From the NCBI GenBank assembly GCA_040830565.1, contig JBFOMC010000257.1, forward strand, positions 1-38,819: a stretch of 38,819 nucleotides of DNA. Direction: 5' to 3'. Position 1 is the stretch's first letter, and every line of letters begins with the position of its first letter. The DNA comes from JAFMPW01 sp040830565 (lineage in GTDB: Bacteria; Bacteroidota; Bacteroidia; Flavobacteriales; Flavobacteriaceae). Positions 26,456 to 35,808 of the stretch are shown piece by piece. Under the pieces are notes generated by a model. That model did no database searches, had not been told where the DNA came from, and saw nothing but the letters and a program-made list of their open reading frames with translations. Made by a program: the position numbers and the translations under genes.

Positions 26456-28366
26456 TTACTTGGTTTTAAATACTTCTTCAAACTTGTCTAGCACTTTTTC
26501 GCCAGCTTTTTTTACCAGATCTTCGCCGGCTTCCTTGGCAATTTTGAATACCTCAGACTCCGTATCCAGAATGTCTTCCGGAATATTGGCGTAGATATAG
26601 TTGTCATTGATCATCGGTTCCCAGGGTAGTACCAATTTCTTTTCCTTCTTGTGATTCAGAATTAATCGGTATACATAGCCGTTGGTATCTCGGTCTACGA
26701 AGATCTTTTTGCTGATTATGGGCTCACCTTTTTGTGCAGAAAGCTGCACATTGGTCTCTTGCTCCACGCCAAATTGCCTGTAGCGTAATTGAGCGGTAAC
26801 CCTGGTGATATCACTGCTTTGGAGTTCCTCAATATCGGCCTCCAGCTCAATGGTTCTGGTCGTGACAGGGGGATCTAAGGTTACGCCTTCCCAGGAGCCC
26901 TTTTCCCATTTAGGGTTTTTAGGGTAGGTGTTGCCCCCGGCAAAACTCCATTGCGATTTGTACTCGAAAGCTGAGGGATCCTCATCTTCACCTCTGGCGT
27001 AGGTAAGCACTCCCGTAATACCATTTTTCTCAATAAAGGATTTGTCAAAGGTGAGGCGCTCCTCATAGGAATTCCCTGAACTTCGCTCCTTTTTGGCAAT
27101 AACCGTTACATGATTTACCGCTTCATCAAACATTTCTTTAGCTTCCAGATCTAGAATGAAACGGATATCCCTATGTTGAAAAAAGGGATCGTTGAGGTTA
27201 ACACTGTATACACATTTAGGGTTGTTCTCAACCTGCTTGTACCAACTGGCCAAATTGCCTTCGAGTGGATGGGGATGTTTCACCGCTAGTCTCACCTCTC
27301 TGAGGTCTATGACCTTATCTTTAAACCTATAAGATCCTTTGGAAAGAGAGCTTTTAAACTTGTAACCGTCGCCATACTTTATATTTGGTACGCTTAAAGT
27401 ATCAGCAAGGGTTGTGGTATCTGCTACCTCTGGCTTCTCGGTTGATTGTTCCGTAAAGGCGTTGAGGAAGTATTGAAAGAATGCTTCGCGCATGATATCT
27501 ATGCGATCATCGTCCAGGGTTTCTTCCCAACTGAATTTGATGATTTCCTTTTCCCTCAAAAAGTCATAATGACTTCGCATTTCCTCATACGATCGATATT
27601 CATCACACCACCATAAAAAACAGTCTTTTTCTTCTTTTTTATATTCAGCGGAAATGACATCAAATTCTCGCTCCAACCTGGACCAATTAAATTCGATCTT
27701 ACCTTTTACTGCCGGAGTTTGTAGCGTATAGTAGTAGTCTAATCTAACAGTAAGATCAGTAATGGATTGTGCTTTTTCAAAAGTGGATGCCAGCAATTGG
27801 GCCCCATATTTATCTAACTGCGCAGCAGCTGCTACTTTTCCTCTTTCAACAAGGGGAGCCTTTCCTGAGGTCACCACTTTTTTTGTACGTTCGCTATCGG
27901 ACAAGGTAGCCGATATTATTCTGAAAGACTCTGCTTTCTCGTCTACCTGCATAGGCACATTGCCCATTAGCTTGGCCCCCTTAACTTTTGCTGCCAGTTT
28001 GGCTTGAAGCTCCGTTTTCTGTTCGCGGGAAAGTCCCCATTCCATCAAAAAATGCATGAGCCCTCCGCTAATACCGCCCTGATCTGCTCTTTCCTCAGTG
28101 GTGTATTTTACAAATAAGAATTCTGGGGTTCCGTCTTGTCTTGATCCAATTTTCAGGCCCGTTGGGAGCATGTAATATTTATTGGTCTTATGACCGATAG
28201 TCCTGGAACTTTGACCATATAAAATGACCGCCGTACCATCATCTAAGGTGATATCCACCCGGTTCTCAGAGTCCAAAGTTTGGGCAATAAGTACACATGG
28301 CAATATTAGTATTGCAAACAGCAACTTTCTAAATTGCTTTCTTAAATTATTTTCTCGATTTTTCAT
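26456..28366 (-). CDS. Secreted paralogue family protein, copy 4
   Basis: 636 aa; signal peptide near residues 1-28 after a charged MKNRENNLRKQFRK start. Family blocks are present: NKYYMLPTGLKI, GTPEFLFVKYT, KLMGNVPMQV, KAPLVERGKVAAAAQL, KGKIEFNWSRLEREF, RDIRFILDLEAKEMFDEAVN followed by HVTVIAKK, YKSQWSFAGG, and VTLDPPVTTRTIELEADIEE. A Cys/Trp-rich insert DCFLWWCDEY near 248-257 is unique to this copy. The C-terminal 30 residues form an amphipathic Lys/Glu-rich helix, also unique. Like its neighbours it has no visible catalytic motif, and the strand-rich repeats could be structural or ligand-binding modules. It lies 33 bp after the preceding gene. Confidence 0.82.
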   Translation of the reverse strand: MKNRENNLRKQFRKLLFAILILPCVLIAQTLDSENRVDITLDDGTAVILYGQSSRTIGHKTNKYYMLPTGLKIGSRQDGTPEFLFVKYTTEERADQGGISGGLMHFLMEWGLSREQKTELQAKLAAKVKGAKLMGNVPMQVDEKAESFRIISATLSDSERTKKVVTSGKAPLVERGKVAAAAQLDKYGAQLLASTFEKAQSITDLTVRLDYYYTLQTPAVKGKIEFNWSRLEREFDVISAEYKKEEKDCFLWWCDEYRSYEEMRSHYDFLREKEIIKFSWEETLDDDRIDIMREAFFQYFLNAFTEQSTEKPEVADTTTLADTLSVPNIKYGDGYKFKSSLSKGSYRFKDKVIDLREVRLAVKHPHPLEGNLASWYKQVENNPKCVYSVNLNDPFFQHRDIRFILDLEAKEMFDEAVNHVTVIAKKERSSGNSYEERLTFDKSFIEKNGITGVLTYARGEDEDPSAFEYKSQWSFAGGNTYPKNPKWEKGSWEGVTLDPPVTTRTIELEADIEELQSSDITRVTAQLRYRQFGVEQETNVQLSAQKGEPIISKKIFVDRDTNGYVYRLILNHKKEKKLVLPWEPMINDNYIYANIPEDILDTESEVFKIAKEAGEDLVKKAGEKVLDKFEEVFKTK

Positions 28367-28399
28367 GATTTTACTATTTGAGATTACTTAATTCTTTTA

Positions 28400-30160
28400 C
28401 TATTTATTGGGGAGTTCATCTACAAAAATGATCCCCGAACTGTCTGTATTACTATTGGTCAATCGCTCCCCGTCAGATCCTATCCAGGTCATGGTGTAAC
28501 TGTATTCTCTTTTGTTTAGGGGAAGGGTTACTTCGAAAGCACTTTCCGAGAGATCGTCTCCCGGACGGATAAGTTTTTGAGGATTCATGGTCTTTCCGAA
28601 AAAGGGGTATTCTAATTGCACCGCAACTGCCCGATATCCTTGCTCCTCTAACTCCTCCATATCACCGGAGAGCTGAATACTGGTCCTTTCGAACGGACTG
28701 TATAAATTGATCATTGATGCCGAAGCTGCTTCCCATTCGGTTTCGTAGCTGGCACCCCCTTGAAATTGCCAGATGGTTTTGTATTCATAGTCTAGCCACA
28801 GAAAACGGTCCTTATCTCCTTTGGAGCCATAGGTAAGTGAAAATGGCTGTGCTCCGTTGTTGTCAAATTCTGTTTTGTTAACTACCAGGGATCTAATCGT
28901 CTCTTCATCGTTTTGATGCTTCTTGCGCACCATTACCGTGACATTGTTCACCATCTTATCAAATTCCTGATACAGGGTGCCATCTATGCCTACTCTAACT
29001 TCTCTAAGCTGAAAGTCCTCATCCTCTAATGAGGTAGTCTTAAAGATGCTCTTATCATTCTTATATTTTTTATAGAGATCTCCTATATTGAAAGTGATAA
29101 AGTGATGCCTTTCAACGGTGGATCTGGAATTGAAATTCACGGTGCTTTTACCCGACTTTTTAATTTCCTTGTACTTGTAAGAAGCTTGAAATCCGAAGCC
29201 CGAAGTTTGGTATCCTGGTTGCTTGCCTTCTCCAGAGCTACCCATGATATTGCTGATCATCTCGGTCAGCGGGTTTTCATTTTCCTCAGAATTGTCTTCT
29301 ACAGGATCAAAGAGCATCCCAAGCAGCCTATCCATCACCGTGTTCATCAACTGATCCATATTTTCATCTTCTCCGTTGGTGGTGAGTTTTATGTGCTGGT
29401 TCTTCATCAGGTCGTCTAGCTCCAAACCGGCCTGTGCTCCAATAAACATATAGCTGCCACCTACCTGGGCTTCATGCCTTTTTTGTACCTCGGACCAATC
29501 TATCTCTAGTGTGGCGTCATAGGCATTACTAAGACCGGAAAATGTGAGATCAAAGACCAGGGAAATATCCGGGGTAGCCATTTTAAAACTTTCAAAGAGT
29601 AGCTTGGAATCCTTTGCGTTGAGCTCAAAGGACAGGGCTATTTTGTTGCCTTCGAGCACAGGAGCTCTCCCTTTGATCATCAGCTTTCTTTTTTGCCCTC
29701 CTTCATCGGGGTCAATGATTGACGAGACCAAAGCGTAATTGCCTTCTTTAAAAATTATCGGGCCTTTGAGCTTTGCCTTATTGTTTCCCGTGACATAGGC
29801 CAGTTCATCTCTGGCAACTTCTAATTGCTCTTCAGAGGTTTCATAGAGTACCAAAAAGTGTAGTACCCCTCCGCCTTTTGCCTGGAGAATGCTGTTGCCG
29901 GTATTGCTCTTTTCCGCGTCCATGTCTACATAGCGCATATAAGAGAATTGCGGTTTGTTGTTCTCCTCTCCAAGATGAGCTTCCGCTGGCAGGTAGTAGT
30001 AGCTTGATGGATCTTCCTTGGAGGGGAAGCACCACAGTCCTTCTACCCGTACACCCTGGTCCATTAAAATTTGCGAGGATGCAGCACTAGGCAGGGCAAA
30101 GAATGCCAGGGCTACTAATATCCAATAGGTTGTATTTCTTTTCATGATCTTAGTTTTCAA
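28400..30160 (-). CDS. Secreted paralogue family protein, copy 3
   Basis: 586 aa. Signal peptide with core ILVALAFFALPSAASSQ; the start may be the first Met or Met6. Family blocks are clear: FPSKEDPSSYYYLP, NKPQFSYMRYVD, KLKGPIIFKEGNYALVS, RAPVLEGNKIALSFEL, LEIDWSEVQKRHE, REVRVGIDGTLYQEFDKMVN followed by NVTVMVRKKHQ, YEYKTIWQFQGG, and INLYSPFERTSIQL. A helical segment MDQLMNTVMDRLLGMLFDP near 262-280 corresponds to a helix found at the same place in the other long copies. Copy 3 is closest in layout to copy 5 but lacks its charged linker. The gene begins 3 bp after the stop of copy 2. Confidence 0.82.
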   Translation of the reverse strand: MKTKIMKRNTTYWILVALAFFALPSAASSQILMDQGVRVEGLWCFPSKEDPSSYYYLPAEAHLGEENNKPQFSYMRYVDMDAEKSNTGNSILQAKGGGVLHFLVLYETSEEQLEVARDELAYVTGNNKAKLKGPIIFKEGNYALVSSIIDPDEGGQKRKLMIKGRAPVLEGNKIALSFELNAKDSKLLFESFKMATPDISLVFDLTFSGLSNAYDATLEIDWSEVQKRHEAQVGGSYMFIGAQAGLELDDLMKNQHIKLTTNGEDENMDQLMNTVMDRLLGMLFDPVEDNSEENENPLTEMISNIMGSSGEGKQPGYQTSGFGFQASYKYKEIKKSGKSTVNFNSRSTVERHHFITFNIGDLYKKYKNDKSIFKTTSLEDEDFQLREVRVGIDGTLYQEFDKMVNNVTVMVRKKHQNDEETIRSLVVNKTEFDNNGAQPFSLTYGSKGDKDRFLWLDYEYKTIWQFQGGASYETEWEAASASMINLYSPFERTSIQLSGDMEELEEQGYRAVAVQLEYPFFGKTMNPQKLIRPGDDLSESAFEVTLPLNKREYSYTMTWIGSDGERLTNSNTDSSGIIFVDELPNK

Positions 30161-30163
30161 TGA

Positions 30164-31945
30164 TTAATCGTTAGCTCCTTCTGTGGAAGGCGGTGTTAAC
30201 AAAATGTAGCCCCGCTCCAGGTTCTGATGCCTGCTTTTAATTTTATCTCCGTTTTTGGCGTACCAAATAGTCCTGTACGCTACTTCCCCGTCAAAGTCGT
30301 GGAAGATGGCTGCTCTGTTGTTGTTCTCTTCTCCCGAAGCTCTGAGGGTGACAGACTTTACCATGCGGGTTTCGCCCAGGAAATCGGCCGCGAAGTCCAC
30401 CGCTACTGTAGCGATATTGTTTTCCGCAAGCTGTTGTTTGTCCAGGTCAATGTCTACTTCAATTTTCTTGAAGGGAGGGGAAATAACGATGGCCTTAGAC
30501 CTTGCTGTTTTCCACTCATCGTTCTGACCGACAAACTCAGATTCTCCTCTTACACTCCATGAGATTTGATATTCGTACTCTAACCAATCTTCGCTTTCAA
30601 TCCCCAATCTTGGAAAGGAAACCGACTTGTAGAATTTTCCGTCTTCAATGTCCTTGGCATTGAAATAAAGTTGCTTTGTAAAGTCGTTTCTCTCGTCTCC
30701 GTACTTTTTTCTGAAGTTCACGGTCACGAAGTTGACCAGCTCGTCAAAAGATTCTGTAAAATCCCCATCGAGTTGAAAAATGACTTCACTTCTTTCAAAA
30801 TCCCCGCTTCCGGTTAGATCTACAGTCCGGAAATACCTTTCGTCCTCCGCAAAGCCTTCGTAGAACCCGCCAAAGTTACCTGCGGTGTAGAAGGGCACTC
30901 TTATAGAAGTAGACTCACTAAGGTCTAATCTGAAGCGATGCGCTTTGATATCTTTTCTAGATTTTACAATGTGCTGTACATCCGGGATGAACATGCTTGC
31001 AGGGCCAAAAGCAAAGCCGCTAAGTACGCCCTTGCCGCTCTTATCTTTGGTTTCGGCAGGGTCTTGCTTTTCCGGAACCTTGGACCAACCGGTTTCGGTA
31101 TCGAACATCAGGTTGATCACCTTATCTGTGACTATTTGCAGAATATTCTTTAACTCACTTTTGGTACCCAGGCCTTTGGTGCGGTCTAAAGCGGTAATCT
31201 TGATGGTTCCATTGGTGTAAAGACTGTCTATGGCATTGCTTACTTCATCATGGGTAAATAGTGTTTCGGTTTTAGATACTTCACTAAAGTGTTCGTAAAC
31301 CACATCCATTTCCGCTTCAACAACCACATTATAAGCCTCGGCGATGGCTTCATAGTAGCCATTAACTGCTACGGAAACATCAGAAGTGACCCCTTTAAAA
31401 GTTTCCCATAAAAGTGTGGCTCCGTCCTGATTCAGTTTTGCGGCTAACACTGCCTTAGAGCCTGGGGTAAAGGGCGCCCTTCCGCTTGTGATCAGATTTT
31501 GGGTAAAAGCATTGTTAGATAATGTATCCGTTAGAATGGAAGAAATAATTCTAAAACTTCCCAGCGCGGCTTCGCCTTCTTTCATGCTTTCGAGCAGGGG
31601 AATAGGACCCTTAATGGTGGCGTCTTTAACTTTGGCCTGTAACTTTTTTTCAAGCCGCTCCTGTTCTTTCTCCTCCATCCGGAATTCGAATAAGGCGTGA
31701 AATAAACCTCCATTCTCCTCCTTCTTTTCTCCCACGTATTTCATACACAGGAACTCAAAGTCTCCTTTTTCGTTTAGTGACAACCTGGGATAGGTAGGGA
31801 TATAATAGTAGGTTAGAGAATCATTGTAGTCTTGCAGAAGCTGCACCTTGTCTATGGTGATCCTTCCCTTGTCATAGTGTACCTGTGCGTTGGCAACGGT
31901 ACAAAAGGCTAATACGATTGCGATACTGTATATTACATTTTTCAT
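30164..31945 (-). CDS. Secreted paralogue family protein, copy 2
   Basis: 593 aa; signal peptide residues 1-20 (VANAQ). Family blocks: LTYYYIPTYPRL, GDFEFLCMKYVG, TIKGPIPLLES, RAPFTPGSKAVLAAKL, AEMDVVYEHFSE, the helix LKNILQIVTDKVINLMFD, SEVIFQLDGDFTESFDELVN followed by FVTVNFRKKYG, YEYQISWSVRGE and IVISPPFKKIEVDIDL. The middle contains a Gly-rich stretch (GVLSGFAFGPASMF) not seen in the others. Its ATG overlaps the TGA of copy 1 in an ATGA arrangement at 31942-31945, which usually means translational coupling and fixes the start. It has no identified activity. Confidence 0.83.
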   Translation of the reverse strand: MKNVIYSIAIVLAFCTVANAQVHYDKGRITIDKVQLLQDYNDSLTYYYIPTYPRLSLNEKGDFEFLCMKYVGEKKEENGGLFHALFEFRMEEKEQERLEKKLQAKVKDATIKGPIPLLESMKEGEAALGSFRIISSILTDTLSNNAFTQNLITSGRAPFTPGSKAVLAAKLNQDGATLLWETFKGVTSDVSVAVNGYYEAIAEAYNVVVEAEMDVVYEHFSEVSKTETLFTHDEVSNAIDSLYTNGTIKITALDRTKGLGTKSELKNILQIVTDKVINLMFDTETGWSKVPEKQDPAETKDKSGKGVLSGFAFGPASMFIPDVQHIVKSRKDIKAHRFRLDLSESTSIRVPFYTAGNFGGFYEGFAEDERYFRTVDLTGSGDFERSEVIFQLDGDFTESFDELVNFVTVNFRKKYGDERNDFTKQLYFNAKDIEDGKFYKSVSFPRLGIESEDWLEYEYQISWSVRGESEFVGQNDEWKTARSKAIVISPPFKKIEVDIDLDKQQLAENNIATVAVDFAADFLGETRMVKSVTLRASGEENNNRAAIFHDFDGEVAYRTIWYAKNGDKIKSRHQNLERGYILLTPPSTEGAND

Positions 31946-33093
31946 TGTTCTTCTGATTTAAAGGTTGAATTGAAATCTACTTGTGAACTGATGTCTATTT
32001 CTTCGGTCCAATTGTTTTTTACTATCCATGGTCCCTCGGATACATCTCCGGATTCTAAGAGTTCTATGACCCGGTAGCGCAGTGGCTTGTCTAAGCGCAC
32101 AGCGTACTCAAATTTTACGGCATGAGCATAGATATCGGGTTGGGTTTTGGAGAAGTCGATCTCCGTTTTCACAGGACCCTTACCCACTCCTTCAGCTTCG
32201 AGCTCTACGATCTTTCCCAAAAGCCCTGGCCTGGTGTTTTGCCTAAAATCGTAGCAATACACATCTACAAGGCCGTACCTGGGAGAGAGCGTGCTCTCAA
32301 AACTGATCTCTTTGAACAGATCTGGCCATTGTTCCAGGTCAACGGCTACCTGAAAAGCTCCGGCATTTATTAGAGCCTCTGTATTTGCCTGCGTAGAATC
32401 TGTGGCGGTGTTACTTAGTCCTTCAAAAACCTTTTGCAGTTCTTCAGGGCCGTTAAAATGGTAACTAATGTCATCATTGTAAGCGCCATGAGTCCATATG
32501 CCATAGGCTACACTTAAAAGTCCTTTCCCTTCTTTAAAAGCATCCCATAGGGCCTGAGAAGTAAATTTATCCGGCCTGATGGTAAAGACCTTGGTGGTCC
32601 ATAGCGCTCCTCTTTTGTCTTCTGCATTGCTGTTGTAGTTGCTGCGAATAGCTGTAGTACTATCAGCATCCAGATTGGTATAGACAAGGGAGGCTTCCAT
32701 TTTTTTGATAGGGGCGGGGAGCAATTTTATTTTAGTCCTCCCGGCAGATTTTGTTTTTAGGCGTTCTCTTATTGCCTTGAGCGCTTCTCTGGTGATCCCG
32801 GCTTGTTTGATGGTAAATTGTATGGCACTGCTCTGTTTCCAATTTTCCATCCCCCTGGCTCTGCTGGCAATATGGGTCATCCTTACGAAGGAGAACTCTG
32901 GTTTGCCATCCGCGTCCTTATCCAGCTCAAAGCTGCTGGGGGCGTAGTAAAATTTGTGCTGCTGACGCAGGTCTGCATAGACCGGCAGGCCAACTATAAT
33001 CTCCTTAGAAGACAGGTCTGGTTGCGTTTTAACCTGCCAGGCTAGTGCCAGGAACATTACAGTTACTACCCTTATTTTAAGATTGAATACCAT
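31942..33093 (-). CDS. Secreted paralogue family protein, copy 1 (short, divergent)
   Basis: 383 aa with an N-terminal signal peptide (about residues 1-23). It keeps the N-terminal family block (HKFYYAPSSFELDKDADGKP followed by EFSFVRM) and a KIKLLPAP / VFTIRPDK region that corresponds to the conserved central strands. Its C-terminal half, with FKEISFESTLSPRYGLVDVY and VKFEYAVRL, aligns only loosely with the longer copies. It is about 200 residues shorter than copies 2-4, so it may be a truncated or specialised member. The stop overlaps the start of copy 2 by 4 bp, and the gene begins 28 bp after the stop of the ricin-domain gene. Confidence 0.78.
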   Translation of the reverse strand: MVFNLKIRVVTVMFLALAWQVKTQPDLSSKEIIVGLPVYADLRQQHKFYYAPSSFELDKDADGKPEFSFVRMTHIASRARGMENWKQSSAIQFTIKQAGITREALKAIRERLKTKSAGRTKIKLLPAPIKKMEASLVYTNLDADSTTAIRSNYNSNAEDKRGALWTTKVFTIRPDKFTSQALWDAFKEGKGLLSVAYGIWTHGAYNDDISYHFNGPEELQKVFEGLSNTATDSTQANTEALINAGAFQVAVDLEQWPDLFKEISFESTLSPRYGLVDVYCYDFRQNTRPGLLGKIVELEAEGVGKGPVKTEIDFSKTQPDIYAHAVKFEYAVRLDKPLRYRVIELLESGDVSEGPWIVKNNWTEEIDISSQVDFNSTFKSEEQ

Positions 33094-33121
33094 GTTTTGT
33101 GAACTTCTGTGTTTAGTTATA

Positions 33122-35119
33122 CTAGTTACCTTCTTCGCCCTCGTACTCTTCTTCTTCTAGCTTATCCGGCCAGGAATTAAAGTGCTCTTTTAATTTGGCC
33201 TTGGAGAGTAACACTCTAAGCTCATCACCTTTGAGCCAATGCTCCATGGCATAGATCTCGCCGTCTGGCATTACCAGTTCTACCTGGTACTTAAAGTCGG
33301 GCTGCTCTCCGTTATAGAGGTATAGGGTTGGGGATTTCAGGTAATCACTGTCTGACGCTATTTCTATAGGATCATGAGTAGTTACCTCTCTTTGCTTCCC
33401 GGGATCTAGTTGCTTAGACTTCATCCGCACCCAGATAAACTCGGCTCCGGTGGCCTTAAGCAGGTTTACAGACCTGAACTTGATCTCTTGCTTGGTGGCC
33501 GCCGTAACGCCTCCGGTGAGATCGTTGAATATGGCTTGGGTACAAGGCTCACATTCCAAAATCCGGTATTCCACAAAAGCTCTCAAGGGCTTTTTGACTG
33601 ATCTTAGTTTAGGAGGCACTCTGAAGCCCACGGGTTTTTTAAATTTTAACTGATCGTTGGGTTGTAGAGTTTTATCACCCAAATCAAAAGAAAAGATATA
33701 GGGCTTTATACCACTATCATCTATGGTGGTTAATACATGCAGGTATTGCACCATGATAGGGTAGGGTGTTGGGTTTTGAATCGTAGATAGTGTAGGAAAG
33801 TCCACTTCAAAAGTACCGTAGGTAGACTCGTCCATTATGCTGATATCTGCAGGGATGCCAACATCACCTTCCTGTTCCTTATAATTGAAGTTTACTGTAA
33901 ATGATATCTTGTTTTGCAGTCCGGCACTTTTGAGTGCATCAATGTTATCGTCTGAAGTACTGAAATTCACTTCTATCTCATCCCCAAAACTTGAGGAAGG
34001 AACTATGGAGATCTGATCTGCATTAATATCAAAGCCCGCACCCTCAAAGACAATTTCAGGGTCTTCTACCTGTAGCGGTCTCAGCTTTACATCGGGATTA
34101 GGGAGTTCACTGCTCCTGAGAATCTCATTCAACATTTTGGTCATAAAGTTTTTCTCTGCTATGGTAATGCCGGATGTAAGTGTGGCGGATACCCTGGCAC
34201 TTTTGTTTTCAGTGCCTTCAGTATTCCTACTGTAGTTGATTTGCAGATCGTGTTTCCCCATGTCCTTGTCCCAGCGAAGGTGATAGGAGTTTGGGCGGTA
34301 GTAGAATACCAGGGAACCTGGCTCCTTATCTACAAATAACTCTGCGTGGATCCTTGAAAAGGAAGTAGATTCATTAGGGTCGAACCGCTGATCGAGATCG
34401 GCATTCAAATCAATAAAAAGCTGTGCTGCTGGAGCGGCTAAATCTACTCCCTTGGCCGTGGGCCTTGCAGCAGATTTACGCCTTTCCTCCATGGCTTTTG
34501 CCAGAACCGCCAGCAGACGGTCATTAGACAAATTGAGGTGATAATTGTAATAGGGTAAATTGGTATTTGAAGAGGTGCTGCTGCCCGAGTTTTCGGAACC
34601 CTTTGGAGCTCTTACGATTACCTGCTGAACTTTTTTGATTTTCCAACGTTGAGCGTTCCCCCCGTTATAATTCCACATCCATATAGGGGTACCGTCTTTT
34701 TCACTTCCCCATTGCACATCCATATAGGTGCCCTTTTGAGACCTTATGTAGTGATAGCCATCCGGGCCTGGCACAAATTGCCATTTGGTGTTGGGGTTAC
34801 CCCTGCCCTGATAGAGTACTACCTTGGCTTTGGGTTGGTTAGACCTGTTTTGAACATGGAGGTACTTGCCAAGGACAGACTTGATATAGAAGTATTTTCC
34901 GCCGGCAGCTTCCAATTTAAATTTTTGTGCATTGCCACCATTATAAGGCCAAAGATGTAAAGGTGTGCCATCTTTGGTACTACCCCATTGTACATCGAGG
35001 TATTTGTTGCCTATTGCCGACTGTAAGAAGATTACTTCTCCGGCTTTTTGGGCATTTAAGTTTGTGCTGATCAGGGCCAATACGATATAGGCCAGAAAAT
35101 ATAGAACAGTTTTTTTCAT
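33122..35119 (-). CDS. Secreted ricin-type beta-trefoil lectin protein
   Basis: 665 aa; signal peptide residues 1-23 (NLNAQ). Residues about 25-165 form a ricin-type (beta-trefoil) carbohydrate-binding domain with three recurring units: NKYLDVQWGSTKDGTPLHLW then GGNAQKFKLE; GKYLHVQNR ... NTKWQFV; and GTYMDVQWGSEKDGTPIWMW then GGNAQRWKI. Units 1 and 3 are nearly identical. The domain probably binds polysaccharide or glycoprotein. A Ser/Asn-rich linker (near 175-190) leads to a 470-residue strand-rich C-terminal part without a known match, and the extreme C-terminus is acidic (EEEEYEGEEG). It is the second gene of the secreted operon, 15 bp after the first, and the only one with a recognised binding domain. 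Confidence 0.82.
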   Translation of the reverse strand: MKKTVLYFLAYIVLALISTNLNAQKAGEVIFLQSAIGNKYLDVQWGSTKDGTPLHLWPYNGGNAQKFKLEAAGGKYFYIKSVLGKYLHVQNRSNQPKAKVVLYQGRGNPNTKWQFVPGPDGYHYIRSQKGTYMDVQWGSEKDGTPIWMWNYNGGNAQRWKIKKVQQVIVRAPKGSENSGSSTSSNTNLPYYNYHLNLSNDRLLAVLAKAMEERRKSAARPTAKGVDLAAPAAQLFIDLNADLDQRFDPNESTSFSRIHAELFVDKEPGSLVFYYRPNSYHLRWDKDMGKHDLQINYSRNTEGTENKSARVSATLTSGITIAEKNFMTKMLNEILRSSELPNPDVKLRPLQVEDPEIVFEGAGFDINADQISIVPSSSFGDEIEVNFSTSDDNIDALKSAGLQNKISFTVNFNYKEQEGDVGIPADISIMDESTYGTFEVDFPTLSTIQNPTPYPIMVQYLHVLTTIDDSGIKPYIFSFDLGDKTLQPNDQLKFKKPVGFRVPPKLRSVKKPLRAFVEYRILECEPCTQAIFNDLTGGVTAATKQEIKFRSVNLLKATGAEFIWVRMKSKQLDPGKQREVTTHDPIEIASDSDYLKSPTLYLYNGEQPDFKYQVELVMPDGEIYAMEHWLKGDELRVLLSKAKLKEHFNSWPDKLEEEEYEGEEGN

Positions 35120-35134
35120 GATACTTTTTTTTAA

Positions 35135-35698
35135 TTATTGACTGTTGAAGGTTCGGCGGGCATTGCCCACAGGTCTGAGCTGTACCTCTACGATCTGAGG
35201 CGTTCTATTGGTGTCAGTTGGCCCATGAGGATCGGTCATATCCGGACCTTTAGGCGTCCAGTGCTTTTTGAATTTGTATACATAAGACATGCCCTTAAAG
35301 CGTAGCATGCCATTGGTAAATACCAACTCTAAATAATCCGAGTCTGTTTCATTCTGGGAAGAAAGATTCAGGTCTGCTTTTACCTGGGATTTCCCGGCCC
35401 TTATTTTCTGAACATCGGGCGGGATCTCAAATTTTCTGGATCCGGTTTTGCTCAGGGCAAAGACCTTTAAATATTTACCGGCATAGCCTTGAAGTGAGAT
35501 ACTGAGTTCTATCCGGTCGTCTTTTTGTGATTCTACCACAACGGCCTGTACAGATCCCTCCATCCCTTCAAGTTGTTTGGCTTTGGTGCCTTTCTTTTTT
35601 TCGCTCATCGCCTGCTCGTAAACCAGTTCGTTCTGAGCATAGCTTTGGGCACTTAAGATCATAAGGCCCAGAATTACTATAAGGTGTAGCTTTTTCAT
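35135..35698 (-). CDS. Small secreted protein of unknown function
   Basis: 187 aa; signal peptide residues 1-21 (QSYAQ). A Lys/Glu-rich stretch follows, then a compact set of beta strands (SVQAVVVES, RIELSISLQGY, KYLKVFAL, QVKADLNLSS, DYLELVFTN) and a Pro/Thr-rich tail. I recognise no family. As the first gene of the 11-gene operon it starts 110 bp from the divergent ECF sigma gene, so its upstream region should contain the operon promoter. The next gene begins 15 bp after its stop. Confidence 0.75.
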   Translation of the reverse strand: MKKLHLIVILGLMILSAQSYAQNELVYEQAMSEKKKGTKAKQLEGMEGSVQAVVVESQKDDRIELSISLQGYAGKYLKVFALSKTGSRKFEIPPDVQKIRAGKSQVKADLNLSSQNETDSDYLELVFTNGMLRFKGMSYVYKFKKHWTPKGPDMTDPHGPTDTNRTPQIVEVQLRPVGNARRTFNSQ

Positions 35699-35808
35699 TT
35701 TGCTGTATTTTGATTACACCCTTTTATGGGTTATTTATGGAAAGGTTAACAAGTGGGGTTATTTTTTTTTACATTTAAATGTTAACTACTGGCGCTATCT
35801 CACATTAA
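35699..35808. promoter_or_regulatory. Divergent promoter region between the secreted operon and the ECF sigma gene
   Basis: This 110-bp AT-rich spacer must contain promoters for both directions. On the plus strand a TTG at 35710-35712 and TATTTATG at 35732-35739, 19 bp apart, match the Bacteroidota housekeeping pattern in 7 of 8 positions of the downstream box and could drive the sigma gene. On the minus strand I found no such box, as would be expected if the operon depends on the ECF sigma. The palindrome GTTAAC occurs twice, at 35745-35750 and 35781-35786, 36 bp apart. Confidence 0.4.

Noticed and set aside
19050..35698. Type IX secretion cargo or lipoprotein cluster
   Set aside because: None of the C-termini resembles a T9SS sorting domain, and no signal peptide ends in a clear lipobox Cys.
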